A DNA stretch of 64,000 nt from Pseudomonadota bacterium. GTDB taxonomy: Bacteria > Pseudomonadota > Gammaproteobacteria > Pseudomonadales > Pseudohongiellaceae. The position numbers were made by a program, and so were the translations under genes. Location: the NCBI GenBank assembly GCA_027621405.1, contig JAQCBT010000010.1, forward strand, positions 101,130 to 165,129, in the 5' to 3' direction. The first letter of the stretch is position 1, and each line of letters begins with the position of its first letter. Positions 21,711 to 30,420 of this stretch are shown here, one piece after another. The notes beneath the pieces are model-generated. The model searched no databases. It saw only the letters and a list, made by a program, of their open reading frames with translations, and was not told the origin of the DNA.

Positions 21711-22505
21711 TTAATTATTGATGGTGCCATCCAGTGGAGAAGACGCACTGGCATAAAGTCGTCGTGGCATACGGCCGGCAAGGAAAGCCTCGCGTCCTGA
21801 CTCTACGGCCTTCTTCATGGCTGATGCCATCAGTACCGGCTGCTTCGCCTCCGCAATAGCCGTGTTCATCAATACGCCATGGCAGCCGAGCTCCATGGCG
21901 ATGCTGGCATCGGACGCAGTACCCACGCCGGCATCCACGATAATGGGCACCGATGCATTCTCCAATATCAGGCGGATATTGTAGGGGTTGCGAATCCCCA
22001 GACCGGAGCCTATGGGCGCGCCTAGCGGCATGACCGCCACACAGCCAATCTCTTCCAGTCGCTTGGCGATCAAAGGATCGTCACTGGTATAGACCATTAC
22101 GTCGAAGCCGTCCGCCACCAGCTGTTCCGCGGCGACAACGGTTTCGGTGACATTGGGGTAAAGGGTCTTCTGGTCGCCCAGCACCTCGAGTTTTACCAAC
22201 TTGTGTCCATCCAGCAGCTCTCTTGCCAGGCGACAGGTGCGCACCGCGTCCTCAGCTGTATAACAGCCTGCGGTATTTGGCAGGATGGTGTAGCTGTTCG
22301 GAGAGATGACATCCAGTAAATTGGGCTCGTCGGCGTTTTGGCCAAGATTGACCCGGCGGATGGCCACGGTGATCATCTCTGCGCCACTCGCCTCCAGGGC
22401 AGCAAGGTTTTCTTCAAAGGATTTGTATTTGCCACTGCCGATGATCAATCGAGATCGGTAATCGACACCTGCGATACGGAGAGCTTGGTCTTGCATAGCG
22501 TTCAT
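21711..22505 (-). CDS. thiG: Thiazole synthase ThiG
   Basis: Forms the thiazole ring of thiamine from deoxyxylulose phosphate, dehydroglycine and ThiS-thiocarboxylate. 264 residues with [35 protein letters not shown] (the Schiff-base Lys region), and [22 protein letters not shown] 22505 precedes a second ATG three codons later. It is 78 bp downstream of thiS, and the gap shows no gene or clear terminator. Confidence 0.96.
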   Translation of the reverse strand: MNAMQDQALRIAGVDYRSRLIIGSGKYKSFEENLAALEASGAEMITVAIRRVNLGQNADEPNLLDVISPNSYTILPNTAGCYTAEDAVRTCRLARELLDGHKLVKLEVLGDQKTLYPNVTETVVAAEQLVADGFDVMVYTSDDPLIAKRLEEIGCVAVMPLGAPIGSGLGIRNPYNIRLILENASVPIIVDAGVGTASDASIAMELGCHGVLMNTAIAEAKQPVLMASAMKKAVESGREAFLAGRMPRRLYASASSPLDGTINN

Positions 22506-22583
22506 AATGAGATTTTTCTGAAGTATTGTTACCAGGCGGTTTGGAGCAATGACTGGATTATTGCTGGCACGGCATGGCTGGGC

Positions 22584-22784
22584 TCAACCACCGCCAATTG
22601 CGCGCACGATTTCGACGGCGTCATTGTCCCGCAGCACATAATCCTGATGCTGACTCTTGGGCACTATCTCCCCATTCACTTCCACCGCAAAGCGTCCTTC
22701 GGTGACGGCTAGTTGTTGCAGGAGTGAGGCCAGGCTAGTACCACCTTCGAACTGATGCTGTTTACCGTTAACCACAAGTTCCAC
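22584..22784 (-). CDS. thiS: Sulfur carrier protein ThiS
   Basis: Ubiquitin-like sulfur carrier for thiazole synthesis, 66 residues ending in the required Gly-Gly (VEIVRAIGGG). The beta-grasp pattern MELVVNGKQHQFEGGTSLAS is clear. It lies between DUF423 (9 bp upstream) and thiG. No thiamine riboswitch is recognisable upstream. Confidence 0.95.
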   Translation of the reverse strand: MELVVNGKQHQFEGGTSLASLLQQLAVTEGRFAVEVNGEIVPKSQHQDYVLRDNDAVEIVRAIGGG

Positions 22785-22793
22785 GACTGAGAC

Positions 22794-23177
22794 CTATCGG
22801 GTGAGGCCATGGCTCAGGCCAAGCCATGCAAGGCTACCCCAGCCGACGAGAAATGCCACGCCGCCCAGCGGGGTAATTGCGCCAAGCCAGCGAATGCCGG
22901 TCACGCTCAGTATGTACAGGCTGCCTGAAAATAGCAGTATACCAGCCACAAAAGACCAGCCAGCGATGTTCAACAGGCGAGCAGGATCAGACTGGGTGGA
23001 CAGGATGGCAACACCGAAAAGGGCCAGGCTATGGTAGAAGTGGTATTGCACACCGGTCTGGTAGGTACTCATGCTTTCCGGGGTCAGAACCGATTCCAGA
23101 CCATGGGCCCCGAATGCTCCGATTGCCACGGCAAGAAAGCCGCTACAGGCAGCCAGAGTGAGAAACAGATTAGTCAT
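22794..23177 (-). CDS. DUF423 small membrane protein
   Basis: 127 residues with four predicted membrane helices. The motif AVAIGAFGAHGLESVL and YHFYHSLALFGVAILS are typical of DUF423 (YgdD-type) proteins. ATG 23177 fits the family start; an upstream in-frame ATG at 23216 adds 13 atypical residues. Function is unknown. It is first in an apparent operon with thiS, thiG and trmB, following the rpoH terminator. Confidence 0.88.
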   Translation of the reverse strand: MTNLFLTLAACSGFLAVAIGAFGAHGLESVLTPESMSTYQTGVQYHFYHSLALFGVAILSTQSDPARLLNIAGWSFVAGILLFSGSLYILSVTGIRWLGAITPLGGVAFLVGWGSLAWLGLSHGLTR

Positions 23178-23286
23178 AGCGCGTGCATTGTGGATGCAAG
23201 CAAACATTGAATGCAAGCCGGAATCGGTTCTTGTTCACCTTCAGCTATAGATCAGGGTGCTGCCAAGGCGAGAGAATCGTGGACAG

Positions 23287-23316
23287 AAAAAAGCCGCGAT
23301 AAATCGCGGCTTTCAA
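23287..23316 (-). terminator. Intrinsic terminator of rpoH
   Basis: On the minus strand the stem GCCGCGA / TCGCGGC (23293-23299 with 23304-23310) is followed by a run of T residues (complement of the A-run at 23287-23292). It lies about 40 bases past the rpoH stop and separates rpoH from the DUF423-thiS-thiG-trmB run. Confidence 0.88.
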
Positions 23317-23355
23317 TTTCGTTCAAATCGCATAAAGCGAAGTCTCAGGGAGTGA

Positions 23356-24216
23356 TCAGGCTTCCATCCTTGCCTTGATCTTATTCATGGCGTTCTTTTC
23401 CAGCTGTCTAATGCGTTCAGCGGATACGCCATACTTGTCCGCCAAATCGTGCAGGGTCGATTTCTCATCGCTCAACCAACGGGCTCGCAGGATGTCCTGG
23501 CTGCGCTCATCGAGCTCGCCAAGGGCCATGTGCAGGCTGTTGTTGGTCACTTCCTCCCACTCGGCATCTTCAAGGTTGACTGCCACGTCGGAGCTCTGGT
23601 CTTCGAGATAGTAAGCCGGCGCCCGATAGACACTATCGTCATCACTATCAGGCTCGGCGTCGAAAGAGGTGTCGTAGGCACTCATGCGACCTTCCATCTG
23701 GCGAACCACTTTCGGGTCTACGCCGAGGTCTTGAGCGACAGCCTCTGCTTCCTCGTTATTCAACCAGCCCAGTCTCTTCTTTGAGCTGCGTAGATTGAAG
23801 AATAATTTACGCTGCGCCTTGGTTGTCGCTACTTTTACAATACGCCAGTTACGCAGGATGTACTCGTGCATTTCCGCCTTGATCCAATGCACGGCAAAGG
23901 ACACCAGGCGCACACCCACTTCGGGGTTGAAACGCTTGACCGCTTTCATGAGCCCGACATTGCCTTCCTGGATGAGGTCAGCGAGTGGCAGGCCATAACC
24001 GTTGTAGGTCTTGGCCATGTGCACAACAAATCGCAGGTGAGCCAGTACCAGCTGGCGGGCAGCTTCCACGTTGTCCTCGTAGTAGTACTGCTGAGCCAGC
24101 TCAAGCTCCTGCTCAGGCGTTAACACCGCGATGCTGTTCACGGAGGCCATATAAGCAGTCAAATCGCGACCCGGTGATGCCGGATCGATAACTTGTAAAC
24201 TCTTACCTGTGTTCAT
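23356..24216 (-). CDS. rpoH: Heat-shock sigma factor RpoH (sigma-32)
   Basis: Alternative sigma factor for heat-shock genes, 286 residues. It shows region 2 ([37 protein letters not shown]), the RpoH box QRKLFFNLR, and region 4 HTH ([19 protein letters not shown]). The RpoH box separates it from RpoD and RpoS. It lies downstream of ftsX on the same strand, the standard ftsYEX-rpoH order. Its 5' region, which in E. coli folds into a thermosensor, was not folded here. Confidence 0.97.
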   Translation of the reverse strand: MNTGKSLQVIDPASPGRDLTAYMASVNSIAVLTPEQELELAQQYYYEDNVEAARQLVLAHLRFVVHMAKTYNGYGLPLADLIQEGNVGLMKAVKRFNPEVGVRLVSFAVHWIKAEMHEYILRNWRIVKVATTKAQRKLFFNLRSSKKRLGWLNNEEAEAVAQDLGVDPKVVRQMEGRMSAYDTSFDAEPDSDDDSVYRAPAYYLEDQSSDVAVNLEDAEWEEVTNNSLHMALGELDERSQDILRARWLSDEKSTLHDLADKYGVSAERIRQLEKNAMNKIKARMEA

Positions 24217-24271
24217 CTGTCAGTTAATCTCTTAAAAAAGCAAAACGGGTGTTATTGCTAAATTAGACCCA

Positions 24272-24280
24272 ATTTTAGCA
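24272..24280 (-). promoter_or_regulatory. Candidate extended -10 promoter of rpoH
   Basis: On the minus strand the sequence reads TGCTAAAAT, an extended -10 (TGn-TAAAAT), about 55 bases before the rpoH start codon. No convincing -35 hexamer precedes it. The remainder of the 291-bp ftsX-rpoH gap (24217-24507) holds no gene; one 5-bp AGGCC/GGCCT pair without a T-run is not a convincing terminator. Confidence 0.4.
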
Positions 24281-24507
24281 AAAAAAGTTCTATTGCACAC
24301 TCTGGGGAAAACTTACCGAGCCTGTAATCATCGACTGTCCAGCCAACTAATTTGCTCATTTTCCCATGTTTCCAGAATGGAGATCTTGATTGAGTCGACT
24401 TGACTTAATGCGGCCTAAGCCCGGGTTTTCAAGGCCTGGAGTGATAAAAACTCATGGATTTTCGCCCTCGCCTGCAAAATTCATTAAATGCTTCCAAAAG
24501 CTGTTAT

Positions 24508-25467
24508 CTATGGATCAATTGCTGCGATATTGCGATAACTTGAGATTAACGCGGAAAGCCATCCAGTGCCTCCACCCAACAGCACCAGGCCAATAGCCGA
24601 GACAAGGGACAAATTGGCCAACTCAAAGCCGTTATTGTAGAGCGCAGCAAGTTCCCGGCTGCTTTGACCGAGCAACAGCCACAGTACAAGCAGCAACAGG
24701 CAGGCAACTAGACCCCCAGCGCTGCCCAACAAGAATCCAGTGTACAGAAAAGGCCGGGCAATATAGGCATCGGTGGCACCGACCAGTTTCTGCACCCTGA
24801 TCTCCTGACGGCGATTCTCAATCGCCAGTCGAATCGTATTGCCAATAATGGCAAACAGACCCAGTAACACAAACAGCAGCAAGGCCCGTCCCAGCAAACT
24901 CACGAAGTTTCTGATGGCCTGCAATCGTGCAATCCAGGTGCGATCCAGTTCCACCACAGCCACTTCTGGCAGGCTTTCCAACTCGGCCTGCAGGGCTTCG
25001 AGATCCGCCAGATCGGAGGTGCGAGGAATCAGGAGCAAGGTCGCCGGCAGCGGGTTTTCGGCCAGGGACGCCAGCACCCCCGCCAGCCCAGCGTTTTCCG
25101 AAAAATCCGCCAGCGCCTGGGAGCTACTAACCAGCTCCACAGATAATAGGCTATCCCAAGTTTGTAAGTAGTTGCTGACTTCCTCTGCCTCAGAGTCACT
25201 CAGCCCGGTTTCAAGATAGACCGAGATCCTTGCGCTGCGATCGAGCTCCGCGATCCCACTACCCAGATTCTGCTGCAACAGGAACAATAGCGCCGGCAGT
25301 AGCAGCGCGATGGCAATTACCGATACCGTAATCGCGGTGGCAACCGGGCTGCGCAGCAAGCGCTGGAGGCTATCTCTGGCGACCGCCCTGTGCTGCCAGA
25401 GCAGCTTGTCCATTGCGGAAGGCTGGGGTCTCGTGTGTCTGGCTCGTGCATGGGGACCTCTAGTCAT
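24508..25467 (-). CDS. ftsX: Cell division protein FtsX
   Basis: Inner-membrane partner of FtsE; the complex controls septal peptidoglycan hydrolases. 319 residues: a basic cytoplasmic N-terminus, TM1 (~42-66, TAITVSVIAIALLLPALLFL), a periplasmic loop, then three more helices (e.g. LLLFVLLGLFAIIGNTIRLA). ENRRQEIRVQKLVGATDAYI is the typical cytoplasmic coupling segment. Its ATG overlaps the ftsE stop by four bases. MDKLLWQ (residue 19) is a possible alternative start. Confidence 0.95.
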   Translation of the reverse strand: MTRGPHARARHTRPQPSAMDKLLWQHRAVARDSLQRLLRSPVATAITVSVIAIALLLPALLFLLQQNLGSGIAELDRSARISVYLETGLSDSEAEEVSNYLQTWDSLLSVELVSSSQALADFSENAGLAGVLASLAENPLPATLLLIPRTSDLADLEALQAELESLPEVAVVELDRTWIARLQAIRNFVSLLGRALLLFVLLGLFAIIGNTIRLAIENRRQEIRVQKLVGATDAYIARPFLYTGFLLGSAGGLVACLLLLVLWLLLGQSSRELAALYNNGFELANLSLVSAIGLVLLGGGTGWLSALISSYRNIAAIDP

Positions 25468-26129
25468 GATCGACCGTCCCTGATCAATCTGCCCTCGGAC
25501 AGCGTGAGCGTTCGGTAGTTGAGTTGTTTCACCAGGGAGAGATTGTGGCTCGCCAACAGGAGACTGACCCCCACGCTCTTGAACTGCTCGAATACCTTCA
25601 TCACATCGGCAGACAATTCCGGATCCAGATTCCCGGTAGGCTCGTCCGCCAGAATTATCTGCGGCCGGTTGACCACGGCCCTGGCTATGCCGACCCGCTG
25701 CTGCTCGCCTCCAGACAGTCGTTCCGGAAACATCTTCTCCTTGCTTAGCAGTCCCACCTTGTCCAGGGCGGCACGCACCCTGCGACGCGTTTCCTGTGGG
25801 TGGAATCCTGCAATCTGCAGGGGCAGGGCCACATTGTCGGCCACGCTGCGGTCGAACAGTAATTGATGATCCTGGAACACAGCGCCGATTCCGCGGCGAT
25901 GGTAGGGAATCTTATTGCGAGGAAGGCGGTTTAGATTGCTGCCATTGACCAGCACCTGCCCGGCACTGCTTTTTTCCATGCCAAGGATCAGTTTTAGCAG
26001 GGTACTCTTACCAGCACCGGAATGGCCGGTGACGAATACCATCTCACCCCTGGCGATTTCGAAACTGAGCTGGCTTAGCGCAGCCTGTCCTCCAGCGTAG
26101 TGCTTGCTGACATCGTCAAATCTGATCAT
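25464..26129 (-). CDS. ftsE: Cell division ATP-binding protein FtsE
   Basis: ABC-type ATPase driving FtsX, 221 residues. Walker A is TGHSGAGKSTLLKLI, the signature LSGGEQQRVGIARAVVNRP and Walker B ILADEPTGNLDP. It starts MIRFDDVSKHYAGGQAALSQ as FtsE proteins do. It lies 50 bp downstream of ftsY and overlaps ftsX by four bases. Confidence 0.97.
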   Translation of the reverse strand: MIRFDDVSKHYAGGQAALSQLSFEIARGEMVFVTGHSGAGKSTLLKLILGMEKSSAGQVLVNGSNLNRLPRNKIPYHRRGIGAVFQDHQLLFDRSVADNVALPLQIAGFHPQETRRRVRAALDKVGLLSKEKMFPERLSGGEQQRVGIARAVVNRPQIILADEPTGNLDPELSADVMKVFEQFKSVGVSLLLASHNLSLVKQLNYRTLTLSEGRLIRDGRS

Positions 26130-26179
26130 CTGACTCTGGGACCGGAATGTGAGTGATTAGTGTCGAACCAACAAGCGCC

Positions 26180-27214
26180 TCATCCAGCGCGATCGTCGGC
26201 AAACAAGGCATCTACAAATTGCTGGGCGTCAAAAGGACGTAAATCATCGACTTGTTCCCCCACACCGATGAAGCGAATAGGCAAGGCAAACTTTTTCGCC
26301 AGAGCAAATACAACGCCGCCCTTCGCCGTGCCGTCCAGTTTGGTCAGAGAGATGCCCGTGACCTGGGAAGCAGCCTGAAAACTCTCGGCCTGGTTGATCG
26401 CGTTCTGTCCGGTTGTGGCGTCCAGCACCAACATGACTTCATGAGGCAGCTCGGTATCCTGCTTCTTCAGCACACGAACGATTTTCTCGAGTTCGTTCAT
26501 CAAATTGTCCTTGGTATGCAGGCGGCCAGCGGAATCCGCTATCAAGACATCCACGTTGCGTGCTTTTGCCGCCTGTAAGGCATCGAAAATGACGGATGCA
26601 CTGTCGGCACCAGTGTGCTGAGCAATTACCGGCACCTGATTTCTGTCTCCCCATACCTTGAGTTGCTCCACGGCAGCGGCCCGGAATGTGTCACCCGCTG
26701 CCAACATCACCGACAGGCCCTCTGCCTGAAATCGCTTGGTGAGTTTACCGATGGTGGTGGTCTTGCCAACGCCATTTACACCGACGATGAGGATCACGTA
26801 AGGGCGTTTGCCGCGATCGATTAGCAGTGGTTGAGTGCAGGGTGCGAGAATCTCCTGCAACTCAGACTTCAGCGCCTCCATGAAGGCATCGCCATCGGCC
26901 AGTTGCTTGCGATCGAGTTTTTGTCGCAGGTTTTCGATGATCTGGTCAGTCGCTTCGAGGCCAACATCGGCGGATAACAGCTGGGTCTCTATGTCATCCA
27001 GCACATTGCTGTCGATGGTTTTCTCGCCCAGTACCAGGGACTGCAGCCCTTCGGTGAATCGGCCTCGGGTTCGGCTCAGGCCATTCTTGAGCCGGCCAAA
27101 GAAACCGATATCGGATGACTCACTGTGGGATACCTCAGCAAGCTGGCTTGATTCCGTAGCTGCTTCTGGCTTCTCCTCACTCTGAGGCTTCTTGTCTTTA
27201 CCAAATCCAAACAT
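26180..27214 (-). CDS. ftsY: Signal recognition particle receptor FtsY
   Basis: SRP receptor GTPase that docks ribosomes making membrane proteins. The 344 residues hold a short N-terminal A domain, the N domain, and the G domain with VGVNGVGKTTTIGKLTKRF, DTFRAAAVEQLKVWG, IADSAGRLHT and SLTKLDGTAKGG. The acidic A domain is much shorter than in E. coli (497 residues), as in many bacteria. It is divergent from rsmD. Confidence 0.96.
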   Translation of the reverse strand: MFGFGKDKKPQSEEKPEAATESSQLAEVSHSESSDIGFFGRLKNGLSRTRGRFTEGLQSLVLGEKTIDSNVLDDIETQLLSADVGLEATDQIIENLRQKLDRKQLADGDAFMEALKSELQEILAPCTQPLLIDRGKRPYVILIVGVNGVGKTTTIGKLTKRFQAEGLSVMLAAGDTFRAAAVEQLKVWGDRNQVPVIAQHTGADSASVIFDALQAAKARNVDVLIADSAGRLHTKDNLMNELEKIVRVLKKQDTELPHEVMLVLDATTGQNAINQAESFQAASQVTGISLTKLDGTAKGGVVFALAKKFALPIRFIGVGEQVDDLRPFDAQQFVDALFADDRAG

Positions 27215-27373
27215 GAGTGCTTAGTGCTATAGCGAAATAAAATAGTGAATAGTCGCAGTGTGACGGTCGCTGACAGGTGGGCCCGTGAAGGATCTGCGCA
27301 CCAATCGCGGGGACGCTATGCTATCACTACCCATGGCAGGCTTGTACTGCATTGCTTATTATCTGCACCCACC

Positions 27374-27964
27374 ATGGGCAAGTCTGATAAATCAAGAAAC
27401 AAAGTAAGGATTATCGCCGGCAGTCACCGCAGCCGCCTGATTAGCTTTGCCGATCGCCCAGGTTTAAGGCCTACTGGCGATCGTATAAGGGAAACCCTGT
27501 TTAACTGGCTGCAACTGGATGTTGCCGGAGCGCGATGCCTGGATTTGTTCGCCGGAAGCGGCATCCTCGGCTTGGAGGCGCTTTCCAGAGGAGCGATTTG
27601 GGTCGATTTCGTCGATGCAGACCGTCAGGTTTGTCAGGACATCGACTCAAATCTCAAACTGTTGGGAATTCGAAGTGCCTCGGTTATATGCAACGATGCG
27701 CTCGGCTGGCTGGGATCCAATGCCTGTTCAGAACCATACGACGTCATCTTTCTCGACCCGCCATTCGGCAGCGGCTTGCTGGAAAACGTGTTGAATGCTC
27801 TGAGAAGCAAGGAGTGCCTCAGTAATCACGGTAAGATTTATGTGGAGTGCGATCGACGCCAGGAAGCCGGGCTTTTGAAAAGCACCGCACTGGCAAACTG
27901 GCATCAAATGAGACTAAAGCGCGCTGGCGAAGTGAGCTTCATGCTCTATCAACGTGACAATTAA
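27374..27964 (+). CDS. rsmD: 16S rRNA (guanine966-N2)-methyltransferase RsmD
   Basis: Methylates G966 of 16S rRNA. From ATG 27374 the protein is 196 residues, close to E. coli's 198; the open frame to 27245 adds residues not found in the family. It shows GLRPTGDRIRETLFNWL, the SAM site CLDLFAGSGILGLEALSRGA and the catalytic DPPF in VIFLDPPFGSG. It is divergent from ftsY (159-bp gap), a conserved arrangement. The next gene begins two bases after its stop. Confidence 0.94.
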   Translation: MGKSDKSRNKVRIIAGSHRSRLISFADRPGLRPTGDRIRETLFNWLQLDVAGARCLDLFAGSGILGLEALSRGAIWVDFVDADRQVCQDIDSNLKLLGIRSASVICNDALGWLGSNACSEPYDVIFLDPPFGSGLLENVLNALRSKECLSNHGKIYVECDRRQEAGLLKSTALANWHQMRLKRAGEVSFMLYQRDN

Positions 27965-27965
27965 A

Positions 27966-28967
27966 ATGACACCCGACCCTTTATCGAAATTAGATATTTC
28001 CGAGTTTCGTCCAGCATGGTGGTTGCCCAATGGTCATTCCCAGACTCTGTGGCGGAAAGTGGCAGGAACAAGCTCTGTCAGTCATCGACGACAACGAGTG
28101 GAGTTGAGTGATAGGGATTTTATCGATCTGGATTGGTGTGAAGAGGTTGATGTAGAAAATTCAGAGGATATCGTGCTTGTAGTTCATGGCCTCTGCGGTT
28201 GTTCGGAATCATCCTATGTCCAGGCATTGCAGAGCTTGCTAGCCACACATGCAGTTGCCAGCGTCGCCATGAACCTGCGTGGATGCAGTGGTGAAGTGAA
28301 CCGGAAGGCGCGGACATATCACTCCGGCGTTTCCGATGATCTGGGGGAAATAATCGCAATCTTGCACGATCAACATAAGACCAAGAATCTTATTGTAGTT
28401 GCCTATTCACTAGGTGCTAATGTGTTGCTCAAGTGGTTGGGTGAAGCCGGAAATCAATCCATGGTCGAAAAGGCGATAGCAGTTTCTACACCATTTATCC
28501 TGCAGCTATGCTCACAATCATTGCAGTCGGGTTTTTCCCGACTGTACGGGCGCTATTTCACTCGCCGCTTAGTGAGCGATCTACAGAACAAGATAAAGCA
28601 TTTCGAACGAGTCAGAGATGAGGAGCAACTGCAGACATTACTCGCACTTGGTAATAGCGACAGGATAAGTAATGTTTGGGAGTTCGATGAGAGAGTCACC
28701 GCGCCCTTGCATGGCTTTTCAGGTGCCGAAGACTATTATGGCCAATGCAGCTCCATCGGGTTCCTGAGCTCTATTGAAACCCGGACCTTGCTGATTCAAA
28801 GTAGCGATGATCCGATGATTCCACCCGCCGCCTTGCCGACGGCCGCGCAGCTCTCGCCAGCTATTGAGTACGAGTTGTTGGACAAGGGTGGTCATGTTGG
28901 ATTCGTTAATGCCCAGACCAATCCCTGGCTGGAACACCGGATTTTGCGCTTCGTCCAGTCCGATTGA
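27966..28967 (+). CDS. YheT family alpha/beta hydrolase
   Basis: 333 residues of the YheT-type alpha/beta hydrolase family. FRPAWWLPNGHSQTLWRKVA is the hallmark N-terminus, LVVHGLCGCSESSYVQAL the oxyanion region, and VAYSLGANVLLKWLGE carries the nucleophile Ser. The Asp (SSDDPMIPP) and His (GGHVGF) of the triad are visible. The substrate is unknown. ATG 27966 was chosen over GTG 27954, which would overlap rsmD. Confidence 0.88.
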   Translation: MTPDPLSKLDISEFRPAWWLPNGHSQTLWRKVAGTSSVSHRRQRVELSDRDFIDLDWCEEVDVENSEDIVLVVHGLCGCSESSYVQALQSLLATHAVASVAMNLRGCSGEVNRKARTYHSGVSDDLGEIIAILHDQHKTKNLIVVAYSLGANVLLKWLGEAGNQSMVEKAIAVSTPFILQLCSQSLQSGFSRLYGRYFTRRLVSDLQNKIKHFERVRDEEQLQTLLALGNSDRISNVWEFDERVTAPLHGFSGAEDYYGQCSSIGFLSSIETRTLLIQSSDDPMIPPAALPTAAQLSPAIEYELLDKGGHVGFVNAQTNPWLEHRILRFVQSD

Positions 28968-29015
28968 GCCCCTCAGGGCAATTCGCTAGAATGCAAGCTG
29001 CACACAGGGCAAGCC

Positions 29016-29495
29016 ATGAAAACAGCAGTCTATCCAGGGACATTTAATCCCATAACTAACGGTCATACCGATCTCGTGGAAAGGGCCTCCAGGCTGTTCG
29101 ATAAGGTTATCGTAGCCGTCGGTTCCAACAAGCAGAAAGACACCAGTGTGGCGGTTGAACGACGGGTCGAGTTGGCGAAGACTGTTCTGGCCCATATTGA
29201 TAATGTCGAGGTGCGGTCTTTCGACACCCTGTTGACCGAGTTCGTGAAGTCTACGGGTGCCAATATTATTCTGCGTGGATTACGCACGGTCGCTGACTTC
29301 GAATATGAGTTCCAGCTGGTAGGCATGAATCGCGTGTTGGAGCCAGAAATCGAGACCGTATTCCTGGCACCTGCGGAACACCTATCCTATATATCTTCTA
29401 CCCTGGTTCGGGAAATCGCCTCCTACGGAGGAGACATCTCCAAGTTTGTGCATCCTGCGGTAGAAGCCGCCATGATCAAGGAAATGCGGTCCTGA
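29016..29495 (+). CDS. coaD: Phosphopantetheine adenylyltransferase CoaD
   Basis: Penultimate step of coenzyme A synthesis: joins ATP to 4'-phosphopantetheine. 159 residues with the nucleotidyltransferase motif [37 protein letters not shown], and [20 protein letters not shown] near the C-terminus. It is convergent with mutM across 13 bp. Together with coaBC in this window it completes two CoA steps. Confidence 0.97.
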   Translation: MKTAVYPGTFNPITNGHTDLVERASRLFDKVIVAVGSNKQKDTSVAVERRVELAKTVLAHIDNVEVRSFDTLLTEFVKSTGANIILRGLRTVADFEYEFQLVGMNRVLEPEIETVFLAPAEHLSYISSTLVREIASYGGDISKFVHPAVEAAMIKEMRS

Positions 29496-29508
29496 ATCGT
29501 ACGCACTG

Positions 29509-30324
29509 CTATTTCTGACAATTGGCACAATACACAGTGCTGCGTTGGCCCAGGCGTATTTCTTGCAATTCTTTCCCACACTTTCGGCAAGCCTGGCCAC
29601 CACGACCATAAACCTGGAGCGACTGCTTAAAATAGCCAGGATCTCCGTTGCTGTTGGTAAAGTCGCGCAAGGTAGTACCTCCCACCTGAATAGCGCGTGT
29701 CAGCACTGTCTTAATGGAATCGACCAGAGCTATATAGCGTAGCCTCGATACATTCTTCGCCTTGCGTCGTGGATTAATACCGGCCATGTACAGGGCCTCG
29801 TTCGCGTAGATATTGCCCACACCCACGACGATATGACTGTCCATTATGAAGGTCTTGACCGGGGCTGAGCGCCCGCGACTGCGTTGCCAAAGGTAATCTG
29901 GAGTGAACTCGTCACCCAAAGGCTCCGGACCAAGGGATGCCAACAAAGGATGCTGTTGCGGGTCACCTGCCTGCCAGAGCCAGCAGCCGAAGCGACGAGG
30001 ATCGTTGTAGCGGAGTAGCTTGCCGTTCCCTAACACCAGATCGACATGATCGTGCTTTGCCGGTGAGATCTTGCTACTCAATACTCGCAAGCTGCCTGAC
30101 ATGCCGAGGTGAATAATCAGGGTTCCCTGACTTGACCTGAGCAGTAGATATTTGCCTCGACGCTGAACATCGATAATCTTCTCGCCAGGCAGCGTTGAAG
30201 ACAATTCCTCGGATATCGGCCAGCGTAGTTGTGCCTGCCGTATTACCAGCTTGTTAACCTTGCAGCCCTTGATGTGGGGTTCGATGCCACGGCGGGTGGT
30301 TTCAACTTCAGGCAATTCCGGCAA
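29509..30324 (-). CDS. mutM: Formamidopyrimidine-DNA glycosylase MutM (Fpg)
   Basis: Excises 8-oxoguanine and Fapy lesions. 271 residues beginning (M)PELPEVETTRRGIEPHIKG, with catalytic Pro1/Glu2, IIHLGMSGSLRV, and a C-terminal zinc finger (CRKCGKELQEIRLGQRSTVY then CANC). GGTTLRDFTNSNGDPGYF is the typical loop before the finger. It appears complete. Confidence 0.97.
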   Translation of the reverse strand: MPELPEVETTRRGIEPHIKGCKVNKLVIRQAQLRWPISEELSSTLPGEKIIDVQRRGKYLLLRSSQGTLIIHLGMSGSLRVLSSKISPAKHDHVDLVLGNGKLLRYNDPRRFGCWLWQAGDPQQHPLLASLGPEPLGDEFTPDYLWQRSRGRSAPVKTFIMDSHIVVGVGNIYANEALYMAGINPRRKAKNVSRLRYIALVDSIKTVLTRAIQVGGTTLRDFTNSNGDPGYFKQSLQVYGRGGQACRKCGKELQEIRLGQRSTVYCANCQK

Positions 30325-30420
30325 AATTGTGATTCCCGTGATAAAAGCGAGCGGGCGTGGCGTCTGGCAGAAGATAGTGCTTTATAATCGTTCCGTCTGA
30401 TTTAGTGAAGTGGTGAAGTC

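Noticed and set aside
23194..23218. Direct repeat ATGCAAGC x2 before the DUF423 gene as an operator.
   Set aside because: Eight bases repeated once is weak, and no promoter could be aligned with it.
27245..27373. N-terminal extension of RsmD.
   Set aside because: The extra 43 residues are unlike the family; ATG 27374 gives the usual length.
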